Shown piece after piece: positions 52,640-64,000 of a stretch of 64,000 bases of DNA; position 1 is the stretch's first letter, and each line of letters opens with the position of its first letter. The position numbers and the translations under genes are program-made. The stretch comes from Tanytarsus gracilentus (Eukaryota; Arthropoda; Insecta; Diptera; Chironomidae). The notes below the pieces were generated by a model, which was not told where the DNA came from, did no database searches, and saw only the letters and a program-made list of their open reading frames with translations. The stretch lies in NCBI GenBank assembly GCA_038502055.1, contig JAXRKN010000040.1, positions 3,348,001-3,412,000 on the forward strand, read 5' to 3'.

Positions 52640-55010
52640 TAATGCTCTAAAAGTTATTTACACTGTTCAAAAATTTCAAAATCGCTTTTCCCTTTCACAC
52701 AATAGACTGACACGGAACAGCTCACAGTTAAATCCTGACTTGCAGGTTTCCTTTAAAAAAAATAATCCTAATTTCAGTATTGATCATGTTTGTATTTTCC
52801 TTTCCAAATTAAAAAATAAAGCAAGTGTTTTGAAAACTCATATTCGAGCAGGATATTTCCAGATATTTTATTTTAAAAATTCAAAATCGTTACGTGTCAG
52901 TTTCTATACTACTAGTTGTGTAATAAAGTGAAACAATATTTTAAAGTTCATAAAATTGTTACCTCTAAAAATATTAAATCATGAGCACATAAAAACTCCT
53001 GTTGTATCAAAATTTAAATTTCACACTAAAATTGCGGTTAAGAAAGACAGAGTTCAAACTTTTAAAATCCATTTTCGCTTTCACCGACGTCCATCTATGG
53101 TAGAAAATTATTGAAAATATGCAAAACGAACAGTTTTAATAAAAAAATTAAAAAATATACGAGTTCCTTAAAAACTTCTTTTCGATGACAAGAGCTAGAA
53201 AAAGCGATGTGAGTAAAACCAATGAGTCATACAAAAAAAAATTAAAATGATGGAAACAAAAATTTAAAACTCAATTTCGATGATTTGATCAAATAAAAAT
53301 CCAAATTTTAGAAATATTCGAAAACAGTTAAATTTAATAATTCAGACAAATCCCTTTTTCTTCTCTTAAATTTGGAAGGAAATATTTGTGGACCGAAATG
53401 CCCAAGTCTTCTGAAAAATATACATATATCTGATACTTACTGGAAAAAGAATATGTTTATAATATGTTTGTGATATAAAACTGAAGGAAAAAATCCTTGT
53501 ACAGAGCTAGAGTAAGATAAAGAGTATTTAACAAAAAATTGGTCAACAAGTCGACTCTTATGATTTTCAATGTTTTTCCTTGTTTAGGTGATATCATCAT
53601 GCAAAAAAAAGAATTTTTATTTGCAAAGCTGAATTGCACAGAGTTTTATATACATAAAAATATGCAAATTTATTTTGATAAAGCTTTGCGGTTCTTTAAC
53701 ATACACATAATAAAGAAATTAATTGAAAAATATAGAAAAAAATAACAATGTGACACGAGAATTATGCAACTAAATAAATTATAAATGAAGATACTAAACT
53801 TGGTTTTATTCAATTTCTTTTCATATATATTTTCTTGTGAAATCATAAATGTTCGTTATCCAATTTTTTTAGTTTGAACTTTAGTACATGTTTTTTTCCA
53901 GGTTTGCCACCCCTTTAAAAAAATAAACTAAATTGAAGGCAAATGGTATAAAAGCGCATTGTTAAATAAAATATAGTCATTTATTAAAAGTTGGTTTACT
54001 TTCAAAAAATATTAAAATTAGTTTACGAAAAAAAATTAAAATTTTTTTCGAGTATTAATTAAGACAGACATTTTGATAATATTAGTTCACAACGATAGAG
54101 CTAAAAAAAATATACACACAGTAAAGTTTTCATCTGAGATGGTCTCTTAAAATAAAAATGTGCTAAATCTTTGGATTTTTCTGTGGAGGTGTCTGTGGGC
54201 TTCAATAATAACTACAAGAGAAAAAAATTACTAAAGTGAAAAATATTTAAAACAAAAGTTATAAGGAAAAGTTGAAGACGAAAAAATAAATTTGCGTGAT
54301 CGATTTAATGGAAAAAAAATTCAGAACTTATCAAGCATAGAAAAATTAAAGTTTAATAAATTATATGATTATTTTGGTACCATTGGTGGTCCCAACTATG
54401 AACGCCTTACATATTTGAAAGGTAAAAAATAGTCTAACGTTATAATCATTGAAATACAATTAATAACTGTTTCATTTCGGTGCCCGTTCTTCTTCTCCTA
54501 CATCTCTCGTGCATTACTTATTTTCAATTCATGTAGATATGAACAGTGAGCTGTGAACAAAGATAAGTTTTTTAGACTCATCTTTTCATGTGTTTAACTA
54601 AAGCACTTTATTAAACTAAACAAGCACAAAAGCGAGATTTTCTCTGTAATTTAACTACCATGTTCAAAGAAATTAAACTTTTCTTCCTAAATGGTTTCTA
54701 AATTTACTTTAAGCATCAAAAAAGTGAGAACAAATTTTTCGATATCTATAAATTAAAATTCAATTGTACAACACCAAAACTGGAATAAGTATACGCACAA
54801 GAATAAGAAGTCGAAGTAAATGAAATCGAGCTTTCAAGCTCAATTTTATGTGGGAGAAGTAAGGCACTAATAATTTAAAATGCAACAGAATTCCTCATGC
54901 GAAACTAACTTGATACATATATGTATTTCAGACTTAAGAGCGGTGTTCAAGAAGCAAAAACTTTTACTGATCGAGTTTAAAGTTGCATGCTCACAAAAAA
55001 TCGCACCAAC
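52640..55010 (+). other. Intergenic region between trio and WDR47-like gene
   Basis: About 2.4 kb, very AT-rich. Contains possible trio 3' UTR and the WDR47 promoter/5' UTR. A potential acceptor (TATTTCAG) at 54924-54931 precedes the first coding exon. Frames at 52740-52931 and 53539-53745 look random. Confidence 0.6.
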
Positions 55011-58000
55011 ATGTCGAGACTTACGCTTAGAGAGGAAGATATTGTGAGGATATCTTTGGAGTTCTTAAGTAACCGAGAATTGCATATTTCTCAACTGAGT
55101 TTAGAGCGTGAAACTGGAGTAATCAATGGCGTTTACTCAGATGATGTTTTATTTTTGAGACAACTTATTTTGGACGGTCAATGGGATGATGTTATAGGTA
55201 AATTATTTTTATTTTTATGCTGTAACTTTTATGAAATATATTTTATTTTTAGATTTTATAACTCCACTCGAAACTCTTTTGGATTTTGACATGAAACTTT
55301 TTAAGTACACCATTCTAAGACACAAATACATCGAATTATTATGCATCAAGAGTGAGGCCGGTGGAATGGCAATAACGCAAGGAGGAAATATGGAAGGAGC
55401 GGTTGATGAAATTGTTCAAGTTTTGGGACTTCTCGAAAAATTTTCTCCCTCGAAAGAAGAATATTCTGGCTTGTGCCTGTTGCTCACTTTACCACGATTA
55501 AGTGATCACATGTCTTATAGAGATTGGGTAGGTTAAATATTTTTTTATTAAATCATTTAAAATAAATTAAATTTCCTATTTTAGAATCCAAGTAAAGCAC
55601 GTGTGCAATGTTTTAAAGAAGTTTTTCCGTTAGTTGAAAAATTCTTGCCAGGAGAAAAACAAGTGAATCAAATCAATATTCATGCGAAAAATGACCGTTT
55701 AATTCAGTTAGTTATTAAAGGACTTCTCTATGAGTCATGTGTTAATTACTGCCAAGCAAAAGCAACAAATACAAGTGCAGTGACTGCAGGAGAGTCAAAG
55801 AGCGAAATTGTGTTCTGTAAAGTGCTCGATAATAATAATGGTTTTACCGACTCTGACTTATCCCTGTTGAGCTGGCTTCAATCAATTCCAACTGACGTCT
55901 TCTCAATTCCATTTGAGCAGAAAACACTGAATGTTGACGTTGAACGTTTATCAAAGCCTGATCTTGAAGCCAGCTGGACTGAACACATGTTAATGACACC
56001 GATCAAGCCAAAAATATTTCCTCACTCAGTTATGCCTTTTACACGACCCAAATCTGCTGCGGATATAATGACAAGATCACTTTTGATACCATCTTATGAT
56101 ACCAACATTTCAACAGTTCTCGGTGAGTGAACTCATAATTTTTATATCCTAAATAATCAATTTAAATTTCTAGATCAAAACAAGCGGAAAGGCGACGAAT
56201 CTTTTGGAATGTCTCGATCAAGCTTTGCTAGTTTTCACTTGACAGGAATCAAAGCGGGAACTGGAAAAGTAATGCAATCAAGCGTTGACCGACTTTTCGA
56301 AAATGAAGGAGATGTCTTCTTAAGCAACACGTTCAATGATTTTCAGGTAATTATACAAATTAGTAACTAGCATTTTAAATAAAAATGTTTCTTGAACAGG
56401 GACAAATTTTACCATCAATTGAGGAAATCGCCTCTGTCAACTCACCAGAACCCATTATGAGTAAGAAACTAAAAAATCTTAAATTAAAAAAATATTTAAA
56501 TTTAATTCATTTTTAAAAAGATAAAGATAGTCCGAGTACATCAACGGCTAAAAGCTCAAGACGAGATTCTCTCAATGAGCGAGTAATGAATCCCCCATCA
56601 TCTTCATTAGAACAAGAACCACCCTATCATGGACCGACTGTACCAATACAGTCGCCTCCTATACATCATATGATGCATGATGCAAGTAAACAAGAATTAC
56701 CGGTTCGATCTGCTGGCAGTAATAGGTAAGCATTATTTTACTATGCAAGCGAGTATCAAAAGAGTTTGACACATTTTCTTAAAATTTAAAATGAATAATT
56801 TTGAGTCTTAAAAAATTTATCGTTTATTCAAAAAGATTTTTTTTATTGCAAAAATTTAATTTTTTAAAAGTTAATGACAAATTAACTGAATGCAGCCCAA
56901 TGAAATGGGTCAGTGTTATGTTGCAGTCAATTGTATTGCTCCAGAAAAAAAACTTAGTTGCTATTCATGTTACGAACGATTTTATTCTCTCTTTTAACAT
57001 TGACTTCAATAGTTCTATCAAGGAAGAAGCAAGTGCAGAATCCTGTGTGGGAGGGGGTGAACTGTTTGAAAAATTTCAACAGAAGCAAAAAAATAACAAG
57101 GAGACTACAAACTCAATGGGTGGAAAGAGGTAAATTTAGCCAATTTAAGTTTTTTTTCGTTTAATAGTTATTCAATTGATAGTTCTAGTAAAACCAATGG
57201 ATATGGTAACGAAAGTCCACTTTTGAGAGAAGGCGCAAGTAACTTTAAACAAGAAAATTTGGATGAAAACTCGGTGAGCAAAATTTTTATTTTACCTTAA
57301 TTCTAATCGACACCTACTAACTTATAAATTGCATAAAATTGATTGCTGGTTAGTGTTTCACGGGCAATCGAGTTAAAAGTTTAGTTTTTGAAGAAAAAAA
57401 AGTTAAATAAAACCATGAGTGTGAGTCGGACATTTATCAAAGTTAAAACTATTTTTTAAAAAGAGCCAACTGTGTTAAAATATTTTTAAGCAGAAATAGA
57501 AAAAATTAATCCATTGATGCCATAAAATAGAAAAATTTAAAAAAGTGTTTTTTATCATGAATTATTCTAAGAATATTCAATTGTAAAATTTTGTTTAAAA
57601 TCAAGTTCAAAATCAATCGAAAAATTGAATAAACATCTCTAATTTAAAAAGTGATATTTCTTAATCAAAATGCAAGTTTAAAAAAAATTGTGCAAGTAGA
57701 ACAACAAGTGGGTGGTAATTAAGTTGTCAGACTCGTGTCTAAATTTAAATTTATTGCTTTTTTTAAATTAAACTGAAATAATTTTGGAGTGACATATTAT
57801 TGTCACCGAAATATCGATGGCAACCGAAAGATGTTTTTTGAAGAATTTATTTGATCGATATTTTTTAAAAATTCAAAATGAGCGAAGAAAAAATGACAAA
57901 AGACTTTTCAAGTTATGTACATCCAACAAGTTCAATGCTACATTTAATAATTCCTGAAAAATGCAATCACCTTAAAATACTTCCTGCTACATCTCAATTA

Positions 58001-61000
58001 TTTATCTTAATAAATCGTGTAACCCTTAACTACCAATTATGGATAAAAAACTTCCGCCTGCAGCGAATAAAGATTGATTTTTTATTTATAATTCTTTTAT
58101 GTGAAGTGCTAAATAATTTTTAAAAGACTTTTCATTTATCAAACTTATTTAAAAACTATATTTGACATTGAAGCTGAAATTATTTGTAAAGAAATTTCAA
58201 TTAAGAAGATATTTCAAGAGCCGGGAGTTCTACTTTTGTTATGCATCCAATGTGACTTTATTACATTGGATATTTTTTCAAGTTGAGCGCAAAAAGCTGC
58301 CTTGAATAAGTTTTTTTCCTCTCACTCATTCTTTTCTCCATATATGTCTATAACAGTCAAGAGTGTAGGGTTACATGATGTAGAGAAAAGAGAAGAGCTT
58401 TAAGAGAAAAAATTAAGTAAATATTGAGATCTGGTCATCTGGAGAAGTTTTTTGTTTGTATGCACAACAAAATCTTTTTAGAGTTATACGCGCAAAAATG
58501 GAATGAATCAGAATGATCAAGACGAAACTCCGTATGTGACTTAATATTTTTATTTTATTTAGTCACTCGTTTGAATTCAAACCGTTAACACCTTGAATTT
58601 TGCAAGTTGTTGAATTATTATTTTCGCGATTTAAACGAAAAAAGGGACAAAATTAAAAGAGTCGCGTGAAGATGTCTCGTAGAAATAGTCGTCTAATTGA
58701 CTCACAATTGCAACAAATTGATTCAATTTTTCATGCCAATGAAGAGCCACATGTTGTTAAATTTCTGGATATAAAAAAAGATGAAAACTGTGATGTTCAT
58801 CGCGCTTCATCACCGTATCGAGCAAATAATGATGCCAAAAGAAGATCTATAACACCAGATAAATACGAGAAACCACAGTTTCGAAACTCAATTGGATCAT
58901 TCACTGAGTTAGTCAATAGATATAAAGAAAGCAATCGAGGTTCAGTGGATTATAGCGATGCTAACAATGGACTATCAAAACGAAGAAGTTCAATGCCATT
59001 TGTTAATGGAAATAGTGGAATTAAATCTAAAAATCCCTTAGACACTAAAAATTCAAGATTATTCAAAGGTATGGAGCATCCATCAAATTTCCCAAACATT
59101 CTACGTTCGACGCAAAAAACAGAAAAAGTTTGTCCGCACAACAATGGATCGCGTCGTTCACTTTCAAACTCACAAAACAATGTGAGTCAATTATCTACTT
59201 TGAAAATAAGTCAGAGACCCTCACTTCCCCGCGACTATACATATGCAGATGTAAGCATTCCAAGTAGTCCCGAACCCAAAAAAGAAATTCATTCTATTTT
59301 AAAGCATAAGAATGAAAACGACAAAAAAGTCGCCACAAGCAATGACGATTTGAAAGAGATCATAAAACGATTGTCGTTTGACTATATTGAAAAGGAGATG
59401 TCCCAAAATGAGAAGAAGGTGGATAATGATGTATTGAGTAGCGACTCATCAAATGGTTGTAATGGACGATTTTCAACCAAATCAGCTCCACGTCGCACAT
59501 CAATTGATTCGCTTGATTCAAATTCTCGTAGGAGTTCTCGACGCTTTTCGGATTTTTCGGCTAATAGCGATGATTATATTATGTTTAAATCACCCCAAAA
59601 GTCATTACATCAGGTGAGTTTGGAATGATTGATAGTTTTGGTGGAACTTTAACTTCACTTTCAAACCCAAGCTAATTTTTAATCCGTTCAAAAGCGAAAA
59701 TTAATTGAAATTTTTAAGCCATTATCTCTCTCTAACTCTTTGAGTTAACTTTGATGCATTTTTAAAATTATATTTTTATTTATTATCGTATGCAGTAAAT
59801 GCCGAAATATTTAGATTATTCAAATTTAAAATAATGATCTTTTCTCCATGATATTTTTTAAATTCAAAAAAAGATTGAATCGAATTTTATATAAAAGGAA
59901 TGTTTAAAAAGTTCACTTCACTCTCGAAAAAATTTATTCATATTGTTTTGCAATTAACGAGAAAGCGTTGATAAATTTTTGACTGTGAACCTCGAGACAT
60001 CAAAAGGAATTGCGCTTGGAATAAGTTAATCAGTCACACGCTTTGAAGCTTTTTAAGAAATTTTCCCAAGACATGCACCGTCTAAAAATGTATCAATTGA
60101 CGTCAAAATTACGTCTCTATTTATAATTTATACACGTCATACAAGCAAAAATTATTCAGCCAAGGTCATCATCTACTGAGTTACGGTATTAAAATCGTGG
60201 GTGTTTTAAAAACAACTCTTCTCTGTTTTAGGTGATCTTTGAATGTGTTAAATGGTGTGAATCTGTTGATTCGCATCTCCATTTGAAATCACTTGACTTA
60301 GAAGTGATTCCGCTAGAACGAAAAGCTTTTATTTGAAATCATTTTAAGATTTTTTTCCTCTTTTTTTGAGTTTAAAATAAATAAATTCCGATCGATCAGA
60401 TTACACGTTAGTAATCCACATATGACAAAACTATACAAACGCCATAAAAGCGCGAGATCAAGCCAATATTCAATTGAGGTTTGAGAATATATTTGCATAA
60501 TTAAATCCATATAAGCATCAATGGAACATCATGTTCCTAAAATTATATTTAAATTCAGAATTTCTGATTTTTTTGCCAGAACCAAAACTCCGTCTGTCTT
60601 CTAAAAAAGTTTGAAAAATTCAAATGAACATTTTTTCGGTCGTATCACACTTTTGTTAAATTTTTGCACTGCCGAATTTTATAAATTAAGTGAACTGTTA
60701 AATGATCTTTTATATACCTAATATACAAACAAATTTGTTTTCTTAACTAAACTTCAGAAAAACCTTTTAAAAAATTCAATTAAAATATAAATTCTATTTT
60801 TTAATTAGTAAAATCAATTACTAAAACAAAGGGCACAAACAATGGCTGAGAGAGATACATTGAAGGGGAAACAAAAAAAAAGATCTAGCAAAATCTTATT
60901 GCAGTAGCGAGATATTCAAATAACCGCAACATTTTCTTTCTTATTCTTTTCATTATTTTCGTTTGAGTTTAACCGATACGAAAATGTTTCTTACGTGTTG

Positions 61001-64000
61001 TTCAACTGCTTTAATGTATTTTTCTCGAGTTAGTCGATCGATGGAGTTCACATGAACAACAACACACGCGTTACAGTCTTCGGTTTTATAGTGAAAATTT
61101 TACTATAACTTTCATTTTAATAATTGTCAAGAGGAAATCATGATTGATTTAGCAAAGTGTGAAGTGAAAAAATTTAAAACTTTTGAATATTTGCGATATA
61201 TTGAGATAAAAATGTAACTGGATAAAATTTGTAAAAACATTAAAAGATGTATCGGTAAATGACTATTTAGTTACGGCCATAAAAATGAAACTTCATCACC
61301 TGCAACGTGATAGATATATGAAAACTCCTCCACCGCTGGTAAATCAGTACATTTTACCAGCGATGAGGCTAGAAAATAATTTAGCTTTAAATAGCAGTAA
61401 ATTTTACAAGTCTGAACTTCTTTTAAATTGTGATCGGAGAAGAAGGTAAGACTCACTTCACTTCACATGATGACCACGTTCAGATTTCTAATAATAAAAA
61501 AAATATTTAGTAGCCGCCATGAAACACATTCTCGTCGTCAACTTCATTACCACCATCAAAGCATTTCCAAATCGAGATATTCCAGATCGATGGATGATGT
61601 TTCGACGCAAATCGGATTAGAACAAAACGGCACAAAAAGATATCAAAAATATAATACGAGTGACTATTTTTCGCAATCACCGTCACATGTCAACACAAGG
61701 CCCAAATATCCTTACAGTAACGAAGCGTTTATACGATCTCAAAATTTCAAACAAGAAAAACGCCAACGGCAGTATTACAATGATCTTGAAATCGACACAA
61801 GTTATTTTAATGAAAATCATCAGGTTAGGTTTTGCATGCATATTTTCTTTCTCTTTAATTGTATCAAGAGTCAATAACCTAATTTTGCATCCGAGCAACT
61901 GTTCTTCGGCCAATGGATTAAGTAAATTTGAAATAATTTTTGAAAAGTAATTTAATTAAATTCAATGAGTCCGAGTCAATCGCTTTGTAAAATCATTAAT
62001 TTGAAAATTATTTTAAGAAATTTAAATATTTCTTCGTCTTTGTGCGTAAGCATGGGTTATGTATTTATGTTTATCTTCTGAAGCATAAAATTTTCCAAGT
62101 ACTAATATGAGTATAGAACAAACTTGAAGAGTAACAAAAATTTTGGGGTCGTGAGACCCGGAATAATTACCAACACACACACACACCAAAACCATATATT
62201 ATGTCAGTGAAAGCTGAAGAAAAAATTGCATCTTAGTGTAACAAAAAGACTATTAAAATCATTAAAAGAAAATACAGATCATTGAATTTGCTATGAACCA
62301 GATTTCACTTTCGTTTTTATTTGTGACACGGAACGATTTTTTTTCTCTCTCGTCGTTAAACGTTGGGAAATTTGAGACGCCAAAACAATAAAAATTTTAA
62401 ATGAAACGCATTGCAAATTTTCTTAAATATTTTTAAAAAATTGCAATTAGCAACAAAAAAGCGAAAATTTACTTTTACTTAATTCTTGAAAGTTTGAGGA
62501 AATTGAAAAAAACGGTAAATATTTAGCGCTCGCGCTAGCGAAAATAAAGTGTTCTTGGGAATGGAAAAAATCAGCAATCACAATTTTATGCAAACTCATT
62601 ACTGTGTATGATTGGCATAAACCTTTTTGTATTTAAATTAAAATTTTAACATGTTTTCTCATTTCACCATCACAACAGGTACAATCAAATGACGCCAACA
62701 GACCGAAATTTTTAGCCGTCACTTCTTTGGAGGACCTTCAAGCCGTACGATGTGCCGAATTTCATCCAAACGGAAGCGTTTATGCTGTCGGTAGCAATTC
62801 GAAAACTTTCAGAATATGTGAATACCCATCACTCTTTAAAATTAGGTATAATTAAGCAATTAAAGAAGCAAGTTTTAGAAATAATAATTGATTTTGAAAT
62901 TGCAGAGATGATCATCAAACTTTTCAAGCTTCAGTATTGTTTAAACGCACAAAGCATCACAAGGGCTCAATTTATTGCATGGCGTGGTCACCAGATGGTT
63001 CACTAATTGCAACCGGCTCAAATGATAAAACTGTTAAACTTATGCGATATAATGACGATCAAAAACAATTGGAAGGACGAGAGGTAATTATTATACATTA
63101 TTCAAAAATGATCATCTCAATGATGTTATAAATTTTTTTAAAGATTGAACTGACTATGCATGATGGCACTGTTCGGGACTTGTGCTTTTTGGAAGACTCA
63201 ACAAATAAATCATCTCTTTTAATCAGTGGTGGTGCTGGTGATTGCAAAATTTATATAACCGATTGTGCAACTTCTACGCCGTATCAAGGTGAGTGTTTTT
63301 TCTTAGATTGAAAACTGTAATATGCCCGGAATTACTCATATACATGGGCATAAAAATAAAATTCCTACATATCTGAGTGTTTTGTAAATGTTAATTTAAT
63401 TTAATTTAATTAGCTTTGAGCGGCCATGGAAGTCCCATTTTATGTCTTTATAATTGGGGTGGAGCAATGTTTGTGTCTGGATCGCAGGTATGAAATTAAG
63501 TAAAACAATTTGAACATTTTAATAATTAATTTCAAAATCCAGGATAAGACTGTTCGTTTTTGGGATTTAAGGACTCGAGGATGTGTCAATGTAGTTACTC
63601 CGCTTGTTACCCCCAACTCTAGACAAGGAAGTCCTGTTGCTGCAGTTTGTGTCGATCCTTCAGGTAATTTGAATATTTTTAAATTTAACTTTTAATTTAA
63701 AAATCCTTATATAATTTTTAGGCCGACTTTTGGTGTCTGGACACGAAGATTCTTCCTGTGTCTTGTACGATATTCGAGGTGAGAAATAATTAATAATTTT
63801 GTTATCGATTAATTATTTTATTTTATTTTCTAGGAAATCGAGCTATTCAATGTTTTAGACCACATTCGTCAGATATAAGATCTATCCGTTTTTCACCTTC
63901 CGCATATTATTTACTCAGTGCAAGTTATGACAACAAATTGGTACTGACAGATTTGCAAGGCGATCTTACAATGCCACTTCCATCGGTTGTCGTTGCCCAA
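55011..64000 (+). CDS. Wdr47: WDR47/nemitin-like LisH-CTLH-WD40 protein (3' end outside window)
   Basis: Exons: 55011-55197, 55253-55527, 55585-56122, 56174-56346, 56400-56460, 56521-56725, 56896-57129, 57168-57273, 62679-62845, 62906-63083, 63144-63288, 63414-63487, 63543-63663, 63722-63778, 63834-beyond 64000. At least 896 residues lie in the window, against about 919 for human WDR47. The N-terminal LisH/CTLH region (ISLEFLSNRELHISQLSLE, GVINGVYSDDVLFLRQLILD, LCLLLTLPRLSDH) is followed by a long Ser-rich linker. From about residue 600 the WD40 repeats start (AEFHPNGSVYAVGSNSKTFR, HHKGSIYCMAWSPDGSLIAT, SGSQDKTVRFWDLR, SGHEDSSCVLYDIRG). WDR47 is a neuronal microtubule-associated scaffold; this role is from vertebrates. 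ATG 55011 (CCAACATGTCG) is preferred over the in-frame ATG 54987 for its context and homology. The last WD repeat lies past the edge. Confidence 0.9.
57274..58671 (+). other. WDR47 intron segment before the 58.7-kb exon
   Basis: 1.4 kb after the CTLH/linker exons (GTGAGC donor). AT-rich. The 81-codon frame at 57878-58123 begins with a plausible MSEEKMTKDFSS but degenerates into Leu/Ile-rich sequence without splice signals. A promoter for the exon at 58672 would have to lie here. Confidence 0.6.
58672..60336 (+). CDS. Alternative WDR47 leader or separate two-exon gene, Ser/Arg-rich
   Basis: Not recognised. The exon 58672-59613 starts with ATG (MSRRNSRLIDSQLQQIDSIF), preceded in frame by a stop at 58654, and ends at a consensus donor CAG|GTGAGT in phase 0. 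Two outcomes fit. (a) Splicing to 60232, where TCTCTGTTTTAG is a strong acceptor, adds 34 residues (VIFECVKWCESVDSHLHL start) and a stop at 60334. That makes a 348-residue protein with AATAAA 40 nt later. (b) Splicing to 62679 joins the WD40 part of WDR47 in frame. The first 314 residues are low-complexity, rich in Ser, Arg, Asn and Lys, with RRSS/RRTS-type phosphorylation motifs and no recognised domain. Codon use and open length (942 nt in AT-rich DNA) argue for real coding. Confidence 0.65.
60376..60381 (+). terminator. Candidate poly(A) signal after 60336 stop
   Basis: AATAAA 40 nt downstream of the stop that closes the possible two-exon unit 58672-59613/60232-60336. This supports a transcript ending here rather than reading on to the WD40 exons. 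Confidence 0.4.
60382..61284 (+). other. WDR47 locus, non-coding stretch before the 61.3-kb start
   Basis: No gene supported. 61020-61090 is less AT-rich (CGATCGATGGAG, CACACGCGTTACAG) and could be promoter or 5' UTR for the start at 61285. Confidence 0.5.
61285..61823 (+). CDS. Wdr47: Second alternative leader of the WDR47-like gene
   Basis: Two exons, 61285-61445 and 61511-61823, separated by a 65-bp GT/AG intron and joined in phase 2. The ATG at 61285 starts MKLHHLQRDRYMKTPPPLVN. The second exon ends CAG|GTTAGG in phase 0, which fits the phase-0 WD40 exon at 62679. The 158-residue leader is basic and rich in Ser, Arg, Tyr and His (SRHETHSRRQLHYHHQ, KSRYSRSMDD). It has no domain I recognise and no LisH/CTLH. 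The product would be a WD40-only form. An AG at 61269-61270 could instead make the first exon internal, but it would need a phase-1 partner that I did not find. Confidence 0.6.
61824..62678 (+). other. Intron before first WD40 exon
   Basis: 855 bp, AT-rich, with a short AC microsatellite at 62173-62186. Ends in a good acceptor (CACCATCACAACAG). All three upstream leaders would use this acceptor. Confidence 0.7.

Noticed and set aside
52740..53745. Small frames between trio and WDR47
   Set aside because: Lys/Phe/Ile-rich, no domain, no splice signals, typical of AT-rich spacer.
57878..58123. Small protein starting MSEEKMTKDFSS
   Set aside because: Isolated 81-codon frame without splice or poly(A) context and with drifting composition; could not be tied to WDR47.

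Overview
The window looks like nuclear DNA of an insect, most likely a dipteran. It is very AT-rich. Most introns are 50-60 bp with GT/AG borders and a few are several kb. All five recognisable genes are animal developmental or neuronal genes with close Drosophila counterparts (bab, Ndae1, Eip63E, trio) or a vertebrate counterpart (WDR47). Only one bric-a-brac gene is seen, which fits a nematoceran fly such as a midge or mosquito better than Drosophila; that is inference. Exons were joined by hand from reading phase and splice sites. Every reconstructed CDS closes exactly in frame.

Layout. 1-13.9 kb (- strand): a complete four-exon bric-a-brac-like BTB/Psq transcription factor with introns of 3.0 and 8.3 kb. 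13.9-24.5 kb: non-coding, CT/GA-rich in places, with an 833-bp mobile element (22325-23157). The element has an 8-bp target duplication and carries 39 tandem 18-bp units, most holding a perfect Rel/Dorsal-type site. 24.5-31.8 kb (- strand): a complete 12-exon sodium-driven anion exchanger (Ndae1/SLC4), with a 160-bp hAT-type MITE in its first intron. 35.6-36.6 kb: a 946-bp foldback element whose termini match those of the 22-kb element. It ends 42 bp from the stop codon of the next gene. 36.6-40.7 kb (- strand): a complete 12-exon PFTAIRE-type CDK (Eip63E/CDK14). 41.7-52.6 kb (+ strand): trio, encoding a Rho/Rac GEF (Sec14, spectrin repeats, DH-PH, SH3, DH-PH), with an internal start for a short form. 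55.0-64.0 kb (+ strand): a WDR47-like gene (LisH/CTLH then WD40) that runs off the window. Two further start exons inside it can splice in frame to the WD40 part, and one of them may instead form a separate two-exon gene.

Eip63E and trio are divergently arranged with about 1 kb between start codons. Trio (cytoskeletal GEF) and WDR47 (microtubule-linked scaffold) are both neuronal factors, Eip63E is a cyclin-dependent kinase and bab a patterning regulator. There is no sign of an operon-like system. The novel material is the repeat-bearing mobile element family and the alternative-start structure of the WDR47 locus. No tRNA, rRNA, CRISPR or viral gene was recognised.
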